Below, piece by piece: positions 9,462 to 18,344 of a stretch of 64,000 bases of DNA. The notes under the pieces were generated by a model that did no database searches, had not been told where the DNA came from, and was given only the letters and a program-made list of their open reading frames with translations. The DNA lies in the NCBI GenBank assembly GCA_964610885.1, contig CAZSWR010000001.1:1-64000 (forward strand), read 5' to 3'. The position numbers and the translations under genes are program-made. Within the stretch, counting starts at the first letter, position 1. Each line of letters starts with the position of its first letter. This DNA is from CAZSWR01 sp964610885. GTDB taxonomy: Bacteria; Bacteroidota; Ignavibacteria; Kapaibacteriales; UBA2268.

Positions 9462-10214
9462 ATGAGATGCAAAAAATGCGGTAACGAATACGATTCGAAC
9501 TACTATTTCTCCGCGCCAGAGGTCTGCAACGATTGCTTCAAAAAACTCTCGGCCGAAGAGCAGCAAGAACTGCTCAGCGATGCGAACCGGATCAATTTCG
9601 GAGCATACACAATTGATGATTATCGAACAGCCTTCGGAAGGCGTTTGGGAGCGGCACTGCTGGACCTTCTTTTCTACTTTTTGCTTATTATGATTGTGGC
9701 CGTGGGAACAGGTTTCATTGCCGAGTATGGTCAATTGATGAAACAGATTCAAGATCTCGGGCCGACAAGCCCAGCAGCCCAGGAAATTGCAATTAGTTTT
9801 GTCAAAGATCACATTGTTACCTACCTCATAATGAATGTTATCGTTTTGGCTTACTTCCTTTTGGAAGTGATGATCGCCGTAAGCCTTGGGAAACTGATTC
9901 TCGGTATTCAAATCGCATCCTTCAACGGATCGAAGCCATCGACGATTCAATTGTTAACTCGGTACCTTATCAAAAACATCGGCGTGATATTCTCATTTTT
10001 TGCGTTCCTTCTGTTCGGAACGGCATTATATGACATGCTCAGCACGACCGGCGTGGTCCTTTCGATAATAATGATAATCGGCTTCTTCTTCATATTGGCC
10101 CGCCGCCGCCAAGCATTCCACGACCGGCTTTCCGGAACTGCAGTTTTCCCAAGGCGTCTTTTGGCCGAACTCGAAGAAAATTATAGTTTTAATATAACGA
10201 AAAAAATCATTTAA
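9462..10214 (+). CDS. Zinc-ribbon plus RDD-family membrane protein
   Basis: 250 residues. N-terminus MRCKKCGNEYDS...EVCNDCFKKL holds four cysteines in two CxxC pairs, a small zinc ribbon. The rest is an RDD-like membrane domain with about four hydrophobic segments: AALLDLLFYFLLIMIVAVG, the stretch after HIVTYLIMNVIVLAYF, NIGVIFSFFAFLLFG and SIIMIIGFFFILA. The family signature (R-x(n)-D...D) is present as FGRRLGAALLDLLF and ARRRQAFHDRLSGT. Function of RDD proteins is poorly known; some have been proposed as ion exchangers. It lies 61 bp after the TolC gene and 18 bp before the adaptor gene, so it is co-transcribed with the efflux pump, perhaps as an accessory. ATG at 9462 is secure because it starts the zinc ribbon. 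Confidence 0.82.
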   Translation: MRCKKCGNEYDSNYYFSAPEVCNDCFKKLSAEEQQELLSDANRINFGAYTIDDYRTAFGRRLGAALLDLLFYFLLIMIVAVGTGFIAEYGQLMKQIQDLGPTSPAAQEIAISFVKDHIVTYLIMNVIVLAYFLLEVMIAVSLGKLILGIQIASFNGSKPSTIQLLTRYLIKNIGVIFSFFAFLLFGTALYDMLSTTGVVLSIIMIIGFFFILARRRQAFHDRLSGTAVFPRRLLAELEENYSFNITKKII

Positions 10215-10232
10215 TATATCAGGTCTATCAAA

Positions 10233-11582
10233 ATGGCAAAGAAAAAATCCAAGAAGAAACTATTTATTACGCTGGCAGTCTTCGGTGTGGTTATCATCGC
10301 AATAATCGGTTTTGCAATGGCGTCGCGCGGCTCGAAAACCGTCGAAGTCCAAACCGCGAAAATCGAACGCCGGACGATTACGCAAACCGTTACGGCCGTC
10401 GGCAAAATAGCTGCCGAAACGAAAGTTACCGTGGCCAGTGAAACTTCCGGCGAAATCGTCGAGCTGCCAATCAAAGAGGGCGATACTGTCCGCTCCGGCC
10501 AATTGCTTGCTCGAATCAAACCGGACATTATCGAATCCCAATTGGAGCAATCGCAAGCAGCTACCGAATCCTCCCAAAAGGAAATTGACGTGCGCCGCTC
10601 GATCCGCGACAAAGCAAAATTGGAATTCGACCGCACAAAAGACCTCTACGACAAAAAATTCGCGTCCAAGAGCGAATACGACGTGGCCAAAGCAGCTTTG
10701 GACCAAGCGGAATCATCACTCGCAGCCTCACAATCCGGCTACAAGCAATCCAAGGCGCAGTTGAAACAAACCCAAAGGAATGCTGCCCGTACAGTATTGC
10801 ATTCGCCGATGGACGGAGTGGTTACGAAACTGAACGTCGAAAAAGGAGACAAAGTGGTCGGTACGAACATGATGGCCGGTACGGAAATGATGGTCGTCTC
10901 GGATCTGGGCGTTATGAACGCCGAGGTGGAAGTCGATGAGAACGATATCGTATTGGTCAAAATCGGCGATACCACGAAAGTATTCGTGGACGCCATTCCC
11001 GACCAAACAATTAACGGCGTGGTGCTCGAGATTGGTCATTCGGCTATTACGTCCTCGACCGGCACCCAAGACCAGACTGTCAATTTCAAAGTCAAAATCC
11101 GTATCACTGACTCCGAATCCAAATTGCGCCCGGGAATGAGCTGCAACGTGGAGATACAAACCAAAAAAGCTGAGAACGTTTTGTCTGCTCCTCTAATTGC
11201 CGTTACCACACGCGACGGTAAAGAGTCCGACAAAGGCCCCGGCGTAGGAGGCCCGGCAGGCGGCGCACCACCCCAGGGAGGCGAAGCCCCCAAGGGAGAC
11301 AACCCCGGCGAGACAAAAGACGCTAAAGCCGAACGCAACGAAGAACTGAAGAAAAAACGCGAGAAAGTAACCTCGGCTGTATTCGTGCTCGAAGGCAATA
11401 CAGTTAGGCTGACAACAGTGAAAACCGGCATCAGCGACAAGGGCTATATCGAAATATTGGAGGGCCTGAAGGAAGGCGACGAAATCGTAAGCGGCAGCCA
11501 CTTGGCCATCAATAAACAATTGAAAGACGGCTACACGGTGAAAGTGAATCAGATGGGCAACACACAGTTTATGAAAAAGTAA
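10233..11582 (+). CDS. MacA-like periplasmic adaptor (membrane fusion protein)
   Basis: 449 residues. One N-terminal membrane anchor (about 9-30). Barrel-sandwich halves are VASETSGEIVELPIKEGDTVRSGQLL (67-92) and LHSPMDGVVTKLNVEKGDKV (189-208), separated by a coiled-coil hairpin (100-185). A beta-barrel domain follows (about 225-310), then the membrane-proximal domain (380-440). It bridges TolC and the MacB-like transporter. Odd feature: residues about 332-375 form a Gly/Pro-rich then highly charged linker (GPGVGGPAGGAPPQGG and EELKKKREK) inserted before the last domain, not usual in MacA. It sits 18 bp after the RDD gene and 18 bp before the ATPase gene, clearly one operon. Confidence 0.92.
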   Translation: MAKKKSKKKLFITLAVFGVVIIAIIGFAMASRGSKTVEVQTAKIERRTITQTVTAVGKIAAETKVTVASETSGEIVELPIKEGDTVRSGQLLARIKPDIIESQLEQSQAATESSQKEIDVRRSIRDKAKLEFDRTKDLYDKKFASKSEYDVAKAALDQAESSLAASQSGYKQSKAQLKQTQRNAARTVLHSPMDGVVTKLNVEKGDKVVGTNMMAGTEMMVVSDLGVMNAEVEVDENDIVLVKIGDTTKVFVDAIPDQTINGVVLEIGHSAITSSTGTQDQTVNFKVKIRITDSESKLRPGMSCNVEIQTKKAENVLSAPLIAVTTRDGKESDKGPGVGGPAGGAPPQGGEAPKGDNPGETKDAKAERNEELKKKREKVTSAVFVLEGNTVRLTTVKTGISDKGYIEILEGLKEGDEIVSGSHLAINKQLKDGYTVKVNQMGNTQFMKK

Positions 11583-11600
11583 GCCGAGAAGCAAATAATA

Positions 11601-12314
11601 ATGAAAAACGAAGTTTTGATACATATAGAAAAAATTGCCAGAATCTATCAAATGGGGCTTGAAAAGGTTTTCGCTCTTCGCGAAGTCTCTCTGACCATTC
11701 GGAAAAATGATTACGTGGCGATTATGGGGCCTTCCGGATCGGGGAAATCCACACTGATGAATATTCTCGGTTGTTTGGACACCCCAAGCTCGGGTACTTA
11801 TTTCTTCAAGGAACACGACATCAGCGATATGACCGACGACGACCTGGCCGGCATCCGAAACAAAGAAATCGGTTTCGTATTCCAGACGTTTAACCTGTTG
11901 CCACGCGCAAGCGCCCAGAAGAATGTGGAATTGCCACTGGTCTATTCGGGCGTCCATGCTTCCGAAAGGCACGCCATGGCCAAGCAAGTGCTCTCTGACG
12001 TCGGATTGGCCGATAGAAGCGAACACAAGCCAAACGAGCTGTCCGGCGGCCAGCGCCAAAGGGTGGCCATTGCTCGGGCGCTGGTTACCAATCCTTCGAT
12101 CATACTCGCCGACGAACCCACGGGAAACCTTGACTCGAAAACAGGCGAGGAAATCATGCGCCTGTTCTACGAACTGTGGTCCAAAGGAAATACGATTATC
12201 CTCGTAACGCACGAGGAAGAGATTGCCCGCCATGCAAGCAGGATTATTAGGCTGAGAGACGGACTGATTGCCGTTGATGAAATAAATAATAACCAAATTA
12301 AACCCGGCGAGTAA
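11601..12314 (+). CDS. ABC transporter ATPase, MacB/LolD type
   Basis: 237 residues, normal for the stand-alone LolD/MacB ATPase family. Walker A GPSGSGKST (43-51), Q-loop Q95, signature LSGGQ (147-151), Walker B IILADEP (167-173), and H-loop in VTHEEE near 205. Powers the pair of permeases that follow at once (3 bp to the next start). In MacB-type mechanotransmission pumps ATP hydrolysis in the cytoplasm drives periplasmic substrate expulsion through TolC. Substrate unknown: macrolides, siderophores, lipoproteins or peptides are all seen in the family. Confidence 0.95.
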   Translation: MKNEVLIHIEKIARIYQMGLEKVFALREVSLTIRKNDYVAIMGPSGSGKSTLMNILGCLDTPSSGTYFFKEHDISDMTDDDLAGIRNKEIGFVFQTFNLLPRASAQKNVELPLVYSGVHASERHAMAKQVLSDVGLADRSEHKPNELSGGQRQRVAIARALVTNPSIILADEPTGNLDSKTGEEIMRLFYELWSKGNTIILVTHEEEIARHASRIIRLRDGLIAVDEINNNQIKPGE

Positions 12315-12316
12315 TC

Positions 12317-13576
12317 ATGAAATTTAGCGAAACATTCGAGATTTTCAAATTGGCGGCCGAATCGATCAAATCCAACAAATTGCGGGCTGGGCTTGCATCG
12401 TTGGGCGTCGTGATCGGAATTTCATTCGTGATTATCATGGGATGGATACTTGCCGGATTGGATAGCGTGCTCGAAGACACTATCTCTGCCATGGGGACGG
12501 ACATGCTCTACGTGGACAAATGGGAGTGGGGCGGAGGCCGGAATTGGAAGCTGATGGAACAAAGGAAAATCATAACTTTGGAACAAGCCAACGAGCTTTG
12601 CGAAAAGCTCACCACAGCCGAATATGCCATGCCAATGTCTCGCCGCATGGGCGCTTCGATCAAATACGGTGACGAATCGCTCATGGGCATGAGTATCCTG
12701 GGCACGAGGAGCGACTACGGACTGATTCCCAGCGGCGAAGTCGTTCAGGGTAGGTTCTTCGCTTCGTTCGAGGATCAATACAACGAAAAGGTGGTCGTGA
12801 TCGGTTGGGGCGTCTATAAATCGCTTTTTGAGCAAGGCGATATAGATCCCATTGATAAATACATTTCGATTAACAGCCGCAACTTCCGCATCATCGGAGT
12901 ACTCAAAAAGCAAGGTACGATGATGATGGACTTCATCGATAACCAAATGGTGATTCCGCTCAAGACATACTTAGGCATCTTCGGTTCGTTCAATCGTGGA
13001 TTCTCGGTGGCCGTGAAGGCTGGTTCGACAGAACGTATGGCCAATTGCCGTTCGGAAATCGAAGGGAATATGAGGATAATTCGGAATCTGTACCCGGGCG
13101 AAGACAATGATTTTGCAATAAATGAAACAAAAACATTCGAAGACAATATTGCCACATTCCGCATGTACGTGTGGGGCATTGGCATTGGTATGACAGTCCT
13201 TTCGTTCATCGTCGGCATCATCGGTATTATGAATATCATGTTCGTATCCGTTACCGAACGCACAAAAGAGATCGGCATCAGGAAGGCAATCGGGGCGCGC
13301 AAACGTTCGATATTGCTACAATTCATTATGGAATCGTCGGCGCTGTGTTTGGTGGGTGCGATTGTTTCGTTCGTACTGTGTTCGGTGCTGATTTACGCCG
13401 CGGCAACGATTCTGCCGAAGTTCTTGCCATCGATGTCGTTCCTCTCGCCGTTCATGCCGATTCAATTATTGATTATTGCTTCAATTGTATCCATTTTTGT
13501 CGGAGTGTTTGCCGGTGTTATTCCTGCCTATCGTGCTTCGTCGTTGGATCCGGTGGATGCACTCAGGTATGAATAA
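12317..13576 (+). CDS. MacB/FtsX-family ABC permease, first copy
   Basis: 419 residues. Layout is the MacB permease plan: transmembrane helix 1 near 27-50 (GLASLGVVIGISFVIIMGWI), a large periplasmic MacB_PCD domain (about 55-285), then three C-terminal helices (about 285-310, 335-365, 380-405) with the conserved cytoplasmic loop SVTERTKEIGIRKAIGARK. Ends PVDALRYE, as typical for the family. Starts 3 bp after the ATPase stop. The second permease downstream is related but not identical, so the pump is probably a heterodimer served by one ATPase. Confidence 0.92.
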   Translation: MKFSETFEIFKLAAESIKSNKLRAGLASLGVVIGISFVIIMGWILAGLDSVLEDTISAMGTDMLYVDKWEWGGGRNWKLMEQRKIITLEQANELCEKLTTAEYAMPMSRRMGASIKYGDESLMGMSILGTRSDYGLIPSGEVVQGRFFASFEDQYNEKVVVIGWGVYKSLFEQGDIDPIDKYISINSRNFRIIGVLKKQGTMMMDFIDNQMVIPLKTYLGIFGSFNRGFSVAVKAGSTERMANCRSEIEGNMRIIRNLYPGEDNDFAINETKTFEDNIATFRMYVWGIGIGMTVLSFIVGIIGIMNIMFVSVTERTKEIGIRKAIGARKRSILLQFIMESSALCLVGAIVSFVLCSVLIYAAATILPKFLPSMSFLSPFMPIQLLIIASIVSIFVGVFAGVIPAYRASSLDPVDALRYE

Positions 13577-13638
13577 TGCAAAATATGGAATCTGCCTAAG
13601 AATCTGGAAAAGAGTTTCTTTCAAATGAATAAAGTAAA

Positions 13639-14880
13639 ATGAATATAATCGAGAGCATAGTAATGGCTTTCACTTCGGTGAAAGAGAACAAAATAAGGGC
13701 AGCCCTAACGCTTCTGAGCATCGCTATTGGCGTTTTTGCAATCGTCGGAGCCGGCACTTTGGTCTCTTCGATCAATGGTGCTGTTACGTCGGAATTGGAA
13801 AGCATGGGCGAAACAACCTTTTTCATTAGCCGAATGCCAAGCATGCAAATGGGCCACGGATCGTGGCGCAAGTACATGCGACGCAAACATATAACCTACA
13901 AACAAGTAAAGGAATTGCGAAGCGCGCTCAGCACGTTGGGCGTTACCGATAAGGTGTCCGGCGTGGGAAGCACTTCGGGCCTTTCGGTCAAATGTGGGAA
14001 CAATTCAACCAATACGGACGTTTCGCTCGTCGGAGCCGACGAAGTATATTTCGGTAATTTCAATATTAACGTTGGCCAGGGTAGAACTTTTATTGCAAAC
14101 GATATTATATTCAACAATAACGTGGCAATTATCGGGAACGACGTGCGTACAAAACTGTTCCCGGACGCCGACCCTATTGGCAAATTGGTTACCGTGAAGA
14201 ATCAAACCTACGAAGTCATAGGCGTCCTCGAGATCAAAGGCGCGTTCATGGGCCAAAGCCAAGACAATCAAATCATCGTGCCCGTAACGCACTATCTGCG
14301 GTATTTCGCCGACGAATGGGATATGTCGCTTACGCTATCGGTGAAGGCCGAAAGCAAAGACGTGCTCCAAGCCACGATCGACGAAACAATAGGGCAGATG
14401 CGAAACATTCGCAACCAAAAGCCTTGGGAAGAAAACAGTTTCGAGGTGGAAACAAACGAATCGCTTGCGGACCAATTTGGCAGCTTTACGAAGTACTTGA
14501 CGTATTTCGGATTCATTTCCGGGTTCATTGCCCTTGTCGCTGCCGGCGTCGGCATTATGAACATCATGCTCGTATCGGTCAAGGAGCGTACTCGCGAAAT
14601 TGGCGTTCGCAAAGCAGTCGGCGCAAAGCGCAAATGGATTCTAACTCAATTCATGATCGAAACAATCACTCTGTGCCAAATCGGAGGCCTGATAGGCATC
14701 GTTATTGGCGTGGGCGGTGCCGGATTGCTCGGCATGGCAATTTCCATCAAAATGACGTTTCCGACGGATTGGATAGTGTTTAGCATCGTGATTTGCACGA
14801 TTCTCGGTTTGCTTTCGGGCGTGTATCCCGCGTGGAAAGCAGCCAAGCTCGACCCGATCGAAGCACTGAGGTACGAATAG
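13639..14880 (+). CDS. MacB/FtsX-family ABC permease, second copy
   Basis: 413 residues with the same topology as the preceding gene: helix 1 near 17-40 (AALTLLSIAIGVFAIVGAG), periplasmic domain, then three helices after SVKERTREIGVRKAVGAKR, ending PIEALRYE. It follows the first permease after 62 bp. Its periplasmic domain contains the short Met/His-rich stretch MPSMQMGHGSWRKYMRRKH, absent from the first copy, which could matter for substrate or metal contact (inference). Last gene of the efflux operon; no U-rich hairpin directly follows, but a repeat-derived inverted repeat begins 39 bp downstream. Confidence 0.92.
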   Translation: MNIIESIVMAFTSVKENKIRAALTLLSIAIGVFAIVGAGTLVSSINGAVTSELESMGETTFFISRMPSMQMGHGSWRKYMRRKHITYKQVKELRSALSTLGVTDKVSGVGSTSGLSVKCGNNSTNTDVSLVGADEVYFGNFNINVGQGRTFIANDIIFNNNVAIIGNDVRTKLFPDADPIGKLVTVKNQTYEVIGVLEIKGAFMGQSQDNQIIVPVTHYLRYFADEWDMSLTLSVKAESKDVLQATIDETIGQMRNIRNQKPWEENSFEVETNESLADQFGSFTKYLTYFGFISGFIALVAAGVGIMNIMLVSVKERTREIGVRKAVGAKRKWILTQFMIETITLCQIGGLIGIVIGVGGAGLLGMAISIKMTFPTDWIVFSIVICTILGLLSGVYPAWKAAKLDPIEALRYE

Positions 14881-14919
14881 AGCGCAGAAGTTTATGTAAT
14901 AGGATTAAAGTGATTCATT

Positions 14920-14984
14920 ACTCATCCGATGACTGCTGATGTCAACTTCGATTACAAATGATTGGCAGGAGTCATCGGATGAGT
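14920..14984. repeat. Paired palindrome element, copy 1
   Basis: Left arm ACTCATCCGATGACT at 14920-14934 and right arm AGTCATCGGATGAGT at 14970-14984 are exact reverse complements, 35 nt apart. Each arm is itself nearly palindromic (TCATC-S-GATGA). Further copies with different interior sequence occur near 15.3, 37.3 and 39.1 kb. It could act as a long-loop hairpin or as two protein-binding sites. Confidence 0.85.
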
Positions 14985-15032
14985 TTGCGGCGTTTGGAGC
15001 CTTTCTGCTATAACAATATCTTGCCGATTGAT

Positions 15033-15154
15033 ACCGCGCTAGCGGTTGTTATATAATATCCTGCATGAATCAACCAATCATAAAAAACATTCGCTAAGCG
15101 AAATCTTAAACAAGAATTAAACCATATACTACAATACAACAACCGCTATGCGGT
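15033..15154. repeat. MITE-like palindromic element
   Basis: 122 bp with imperfect terminal inverted repeats: ACCGCGCTAGCGGTTGTTA at the left, and at the right the reverse complement of ACCGCATAGCGGTTGTTGT. Each end is itself a small hairpin (ACCGC-GCTA-GCGGT type) and a third hairpin TTCGCTAAGCGAA lies in the middle. No reading frame. It looks like a non-autonomous miniature element or a mosaic repeat. No second copy was found in this window. Confidence 0.65.
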
Positions 15155-15214
15155 AAAGAATACCAATATCGATTTTGATAACACGCTAAAATGGTATTTG
15201 TGACATGTGTCCTC

Positions 15215-15391
15215 TCTTATCTAACTGACCTCTTGCTCGAAAGTTGATCCCGCTTTTTCTGCTTATTACAAGACTCAATTTAGTATAGTTAGATGAATTT
15301 TGAACGCAATTTCTTGCTTGGGGACTCATCCGATGACTACCAGCATTTTGAGCTAATCAAGAATATTAATCCCATGAGTCATCGGATGAGT
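15215..15391 (-). repeat. Module-plus-palindrome repeat, copy A
   Basis: Positions 15215-15323 are one copy of a module of about 110 bp (landmarks TTATCTAACT, TTTCTGCTTA, GCTTGGGG), followed directly by a palindrome pair (arms 15324-15338 and 15377-15391, 38 nt apart). The module recurs, in reverse orientation, at 37005-37114, and in the same orientation at 38702-38811 and 38992-39102. The strand label is arbitrary. No coding capacity. Confidence 0.85.
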
Positions 15392-15408
15392 ATATGAATC
15401 ATGTTCTC

Positions 15409-15510
15409 GGATGGGTTTGGAATCCGCCCATACATCTAATGCAATTACCACATCAGCTAATCATCACATCAACTAATCCTATGGGCGTGTTTGGAACCCG
15501 CCCCTACATC
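15409..15510. repeat. Short GGGTTTGGAA(C/T)CCGCCC palindromic repeats and ATCACATCA tract
   Basis: Two degenerate copies of a GGGTTTGGAAnCCGCCC palindrome (about 15413-15430 and 15484-15503) flank a short tract of ATCACATCA-like repeats (15448-15480). Related units (GGGCGGGTTCCGAACCCG) occur at 36.9 and 38.6 kb. Such units are known as dispersed intergenic repeats in many genomes; no function is known here. Confidence 0.6.
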
Positions 15511-15532
15511 ACCAACCCGGATCGGTATGCAA

Positions 15533-15562
15533 CAAAAAAGGTGGCCAAAGACCACCTTAAAA
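15533..15562 (-). terminator. Rho-independent terminator of yicC
   Basis: Stem AAGGTGG/CCACCTT (15539-15559) with a short loop; on the minus strand it is followed by a run of T (the A6 at 15533-15538 on plus). It lies 25 bp past the yicC stop, the right place for an intrinsic terminator. Confidence 0.8.
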
Positions 15563-15586
15563 AAACTAAAAACTTGCCGTCAGATA

Positions 15587-16462
15587 CTATTCGATATTCT
15601 GAACTTGCTCGCGGATGCGTTCCAATTCTTCCTTCACGCAGACCACGATCTGGGAAATCTCGGCGCTGTCGGACTTTGACCCCATTGTGTTGATCTCGCG
15701 GTTCATTTCCTGAAGCAAGAAATTGAGTTTCTGCCCGACGGGTTGCGTGGATTCGAGAGCTGATGTAAAGAATTTGATGTGCGAGCGGATGCGTACGATT
15801 TCCTCGCTGATGTCTAATTTATTGGCAAGGATGACGATTTCCATTTGTATGCGGTTTTCGTCCAGCTCGTCGCTTTCGAAGAGTTGAGCCACTCGCTGGC
15901 GCATTTTGTCGCGTTCGGTAACCATTCTCGAACCGGTCAACGTTTCGATTTCGTCAACAGATTTTTCGATGGTTGCGATTCGCGTTTGGAAATCTTTCAG
16001 CAGCTGCTGGCCCTCGCGTGTGCGCATTTTGTCCAGGCTCACCAAGGCATCGGTAAGAGCGGATTTCACAACTTTCCATTCTTCTTCGCAGGTGTCTGCT
16101 TCGTCCTTTTCGACGAAATAGTTCGAGAAGGGGATAAGGTGCTCGAGCTTGACCGGATCCTTCAGTTTGAGCTTGTCAGACAATTTCTTGAGAGAATTGA
16201 AATAGTCTGCTGCAAGCTTCTCGTTAATCGTGAACGAAGCACGGTCGTCGTCGTAATCGATCGAGACAGTTATCGAAACAGTCCCGCGGCTGATATATTG
16301 CTTGGCGATGTCACGCACTTCAAGCTCTTTGAACGAAAGGGCTTTGGGCAATCTATTGTTGTATTCTAAATAGCGTGCATTGAGCGATTTAATCTCTACA
16401 GTTGCGTTGATTCCGTTTTCTTTTGCTTCGAATCGGCTGAAGCCGGTCATGCTTTTAATCAT
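15587..16462 (-). CDS. yicC: YicC-family endoribonuclease
   Basis: 291 residues, the normal family size. Starts MIKSMTGFSRFEAKENG, matching the conserved MI(R/K)SMTGF opening that fixes the ATG at 16462. Conserved parts seen: EIKSLNARYLE (about 24-34), the middle helical region, and the C-terminal DISEEIVRIRSHIKFF...GQKLNFLLQEMNREINTMGSKS. YicC proteins are cytoplasmic ribonucleases; E. coli YicC is linked to small-RNA turnover. The protein stands alone on this strand, with its own terminator downstream. Confidence 0.95.
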   Translation of the reverse strand: MIKSMTGFSRFEAKENGINATVEIKSLNARYLEYNNRLPKALSFKELEVRDIAKQYISRGTVSITVSIDYDDDRASFTINEKLAADYFNSLKKLSDKLKLKDPVKLEHLIPFSNYFVEKDEADTCEEEWKVVKSALTDALVSLDKMRTREGQQLLKDFQTRIATIEKSVDEIETLTGSRMVTERDKMRQRVAQLFESDELDENRIQMEIVILANKLDISEEIVRIRSHIKFFTSALESTQPVGQKLNFLLQEMNREINTMGSKSDSAEISQIVVCVKEELERIREQVQNIE

Positions 16463-16650
16463 ATACGAATTTTCAAATAGTTTATCAAAAAATCTTGAAC
16501 TACAAAAATACGAAATATTCCTTTATGTTATTGAATTGATTGTTGATTTTTCAAATAATTATTGATGCGAAACGTAAAAACCTTTACTCACAAGTGATGG
16601 ATAAAGGATTTTCGCAGAGTTATTTGGTGATACGAGGAATCTCGTATGCG

Positions 16651-18291
16651 TTAGTCGCCAAATGTCCTGACGGCACGGACGTGTTTCTGGTTGGTTTTTG
16701 AGCCGGAAAATGTATTGATTTCGCCCGTGTAGAAGAGGCAGTCGTAAGCTAAACTCCCGTTAAATTCAGTTGATGTCCAATAGCGAGCCGTTGCGAAGTT
16801 GCCCAATCCATTCATCTTCAAGTTCGAATAAACAAGAGCCATTTCTTCGTTCGATGGCAGATACCAATCATCGAAGCCATTCAAAACTAAATCATCACAA
16901 ATACGGGCTGCAGAATTTGCATCATTGCAAGCCGAGACGATTAGTAATGTGTTCTCGGTTCCAAATCCTATTGCTGTCGAAGTCGCACCTATTTGTGTTC
17001 CACTGCATCCCCACGTGGCATTCTCACTTTGGTCTGTGAGCGAGCAAACCAAACCCCAGGAGCCGTTTGCCCCGACGTAGAAAACCAAACCGCCACCATA
17101 ATACTCACCAATTGCTGGTCTTATGATAAATGAATTCAATTGGCTGTACGAGGTACCATTCGTGCTCGTCGCACGGTATCGATAATAAATAATCGTACCA
17201 ATTGGATAATTAACAGGTGCTGGCTTGGCTAATGCAACATTAGAGTTGCCCGAAAGCGGGTTTGTGTTGATCGCTATTGATTGGCCGAGGCTTGGAGAGT
17301 TGCCATACTCAATATAAACAACGGTTGGAGCATTCCGAGGATTTACAATGCAATTAAATGTTGCCGAGTCAGACAGGATATTTGATACGGGCTGGTCGGT
17401 GATGGTCGGCGAGTACCCCAGAGTTGTGAATACCATGTCTTCTGAGTATGATGTGCCATTGATATTTGTTGCTTTCACTCGGTAATGAATTGTGGCAAAA
17501 GGTGTCAGCCCTGTCAGCGAAGCACTGATAGTCACGTTGGTGTCGCCGGACGACGAAGCAGGAGAAGCATTTAATTCAGATCCGTAACTTGCCGTTGGTC
17601 CGTATTCAAAAATAAGAGTTGAAAAATACCCATTGGGGTTGGCAATTGCGTTTAACTGGCCTCCGTAGTTGGTGATTTCTGTTGCCGGAAGTGTAGTAAC
17701 ACTTGGTGCGGCCGGGACTGAATATCCCGTCAGGTTCTGCCAGACAGGCACGCCGGACGAACTCATAACAAGGATTTGCTGAGCAGACCCTTTCGGAATT
17801 CGTACCCAATTAGTTCCGTCGAAATACATCATGTCTCCGGCGGCTGCGTTGGGCAGAACAAGTTTGTCGGCTGTCTTTGAATGCAAAGACAATGGAGTAT
17901 TCATTATTTTGCTTGTCCCGACAATCGAGAAGTCATTGTCGCCATTGGGTGCGGTTTCCGATTTGATAAAGAAAGGCCCTTCGTGCCAGGCAATCGAATT
18001 AAAATCGCCGGACAATACACTCCCTGTGCCGATTTCAATGCTGACCAATCCGTTGGGATTTGTTTGCGCTTGATGCAATTCCGAATAAACTGTTTGCCCG
18101 TTGATATTTGATTTCAAAATGCTTATCCTGACTTTCACCTGGCGATTAGCAACGAGTGAATTGTTCGGATTGCGTATTACTGCTTGGTAGTTAATACCAT
18201 TATTAGTTTGAGCCGGTAGCTCCATGCAAAAAAATACAAACAACGCCGCAATTGCAGCCTTAATAGCTTGATGAGTCAAATTTATTTTCAT
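16651..18291 (-). CDS. Secreted protein with fibronectin-like repeats and C-terminal DUF1566 (Lcl-type) domain
   Basis: 546 residues. Signal peptide within the first 27 residues (ends MELPAQ). Residues 30-180 match the N-terminal part common in secreted FCB proteins (GINYQAVIRNPNNSLVANRQVKVRIS, then MYFDGTNWVRIPKG). Two fibronectin-type repeats span about 195-290 and 292-390 (...VTTLPATEITNYGGQLNAIANPNG..., FEYGPTASYG). The C-terminus from about 395 (GEYYGGGLVFYVG ... DDWYLPSNEEMALVYSNL ... YWTSTEF ... VRAVRTFGD) is a DUF1566/Lcl_C domain, related to C-type-lectin-like folds. Likely cell-surface or secreted and involved in binding; no enzyme motif. No type IX sorting tail is evident. Confidence 0.8.
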   Translation of the reverse strand: MKINLTHQAIKAAIAALFVFFCMELPAQTNNGINYQAVIRNPNNSLVANRQVKVRISILKSNINGQTVYSELHQAQTNPNGLVSIEIGTGSVLSGDFNSIAWHEGPFFIKSETAPNGDNDFSIVGTSKIMNTPLSLHSKTADKLVLPNAAAGDMMYFDGTNWVRIPKGSAQQILVMSSSGVPVWQNLTGYSVPAAPSVTTLPATEITNYGGQLNAIANPNGYFSTLIFEYGPTASYGSELNASPASSSGDTNVTISASLTGLTPFATIHYRVKATNINGTSYSEDMVFTTLGYSPTITDQPVSNILSDSATFNCIVNPRNAPTVVYIEYGNSPSLGQSIAINTNPLSGNSNVALAKPAPVNYPIGTIIYYRYRATSTNGTSYSQLNSFIIRPAIGEYYGGGLVFYVGANGSWGLVCSLTDQSENATWGCSGTQIGATSTAIGFGTENTLLIVSACNDANSAARICDDLVLNGFDDWYLPSNEEMALVYSNLKMNGLGNFATARYWTSTEFNGSLAYDCLFYTGEINTFSGSKTNQKHVRAVRTFGD

Positions 18292-18344
18292 AAAAAACTC
18301 GATTATTTGATTACATAAAATACAATTGTACTGCTTGAAGATTA

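Noticed and set aside
14920..15391. CRISPR-like array (short conserved repeats with unique 35-39 nt interiors)
   Set aside because: Only paired, inverted arms; copies are hundreds of bases apart, not in tandem; no cas genes.
15394..15693. 99-residue plus-strand frame
   Set aside because: Runs through repeats, the yicC terminator and the 3' end of yicC; no plausible protein.
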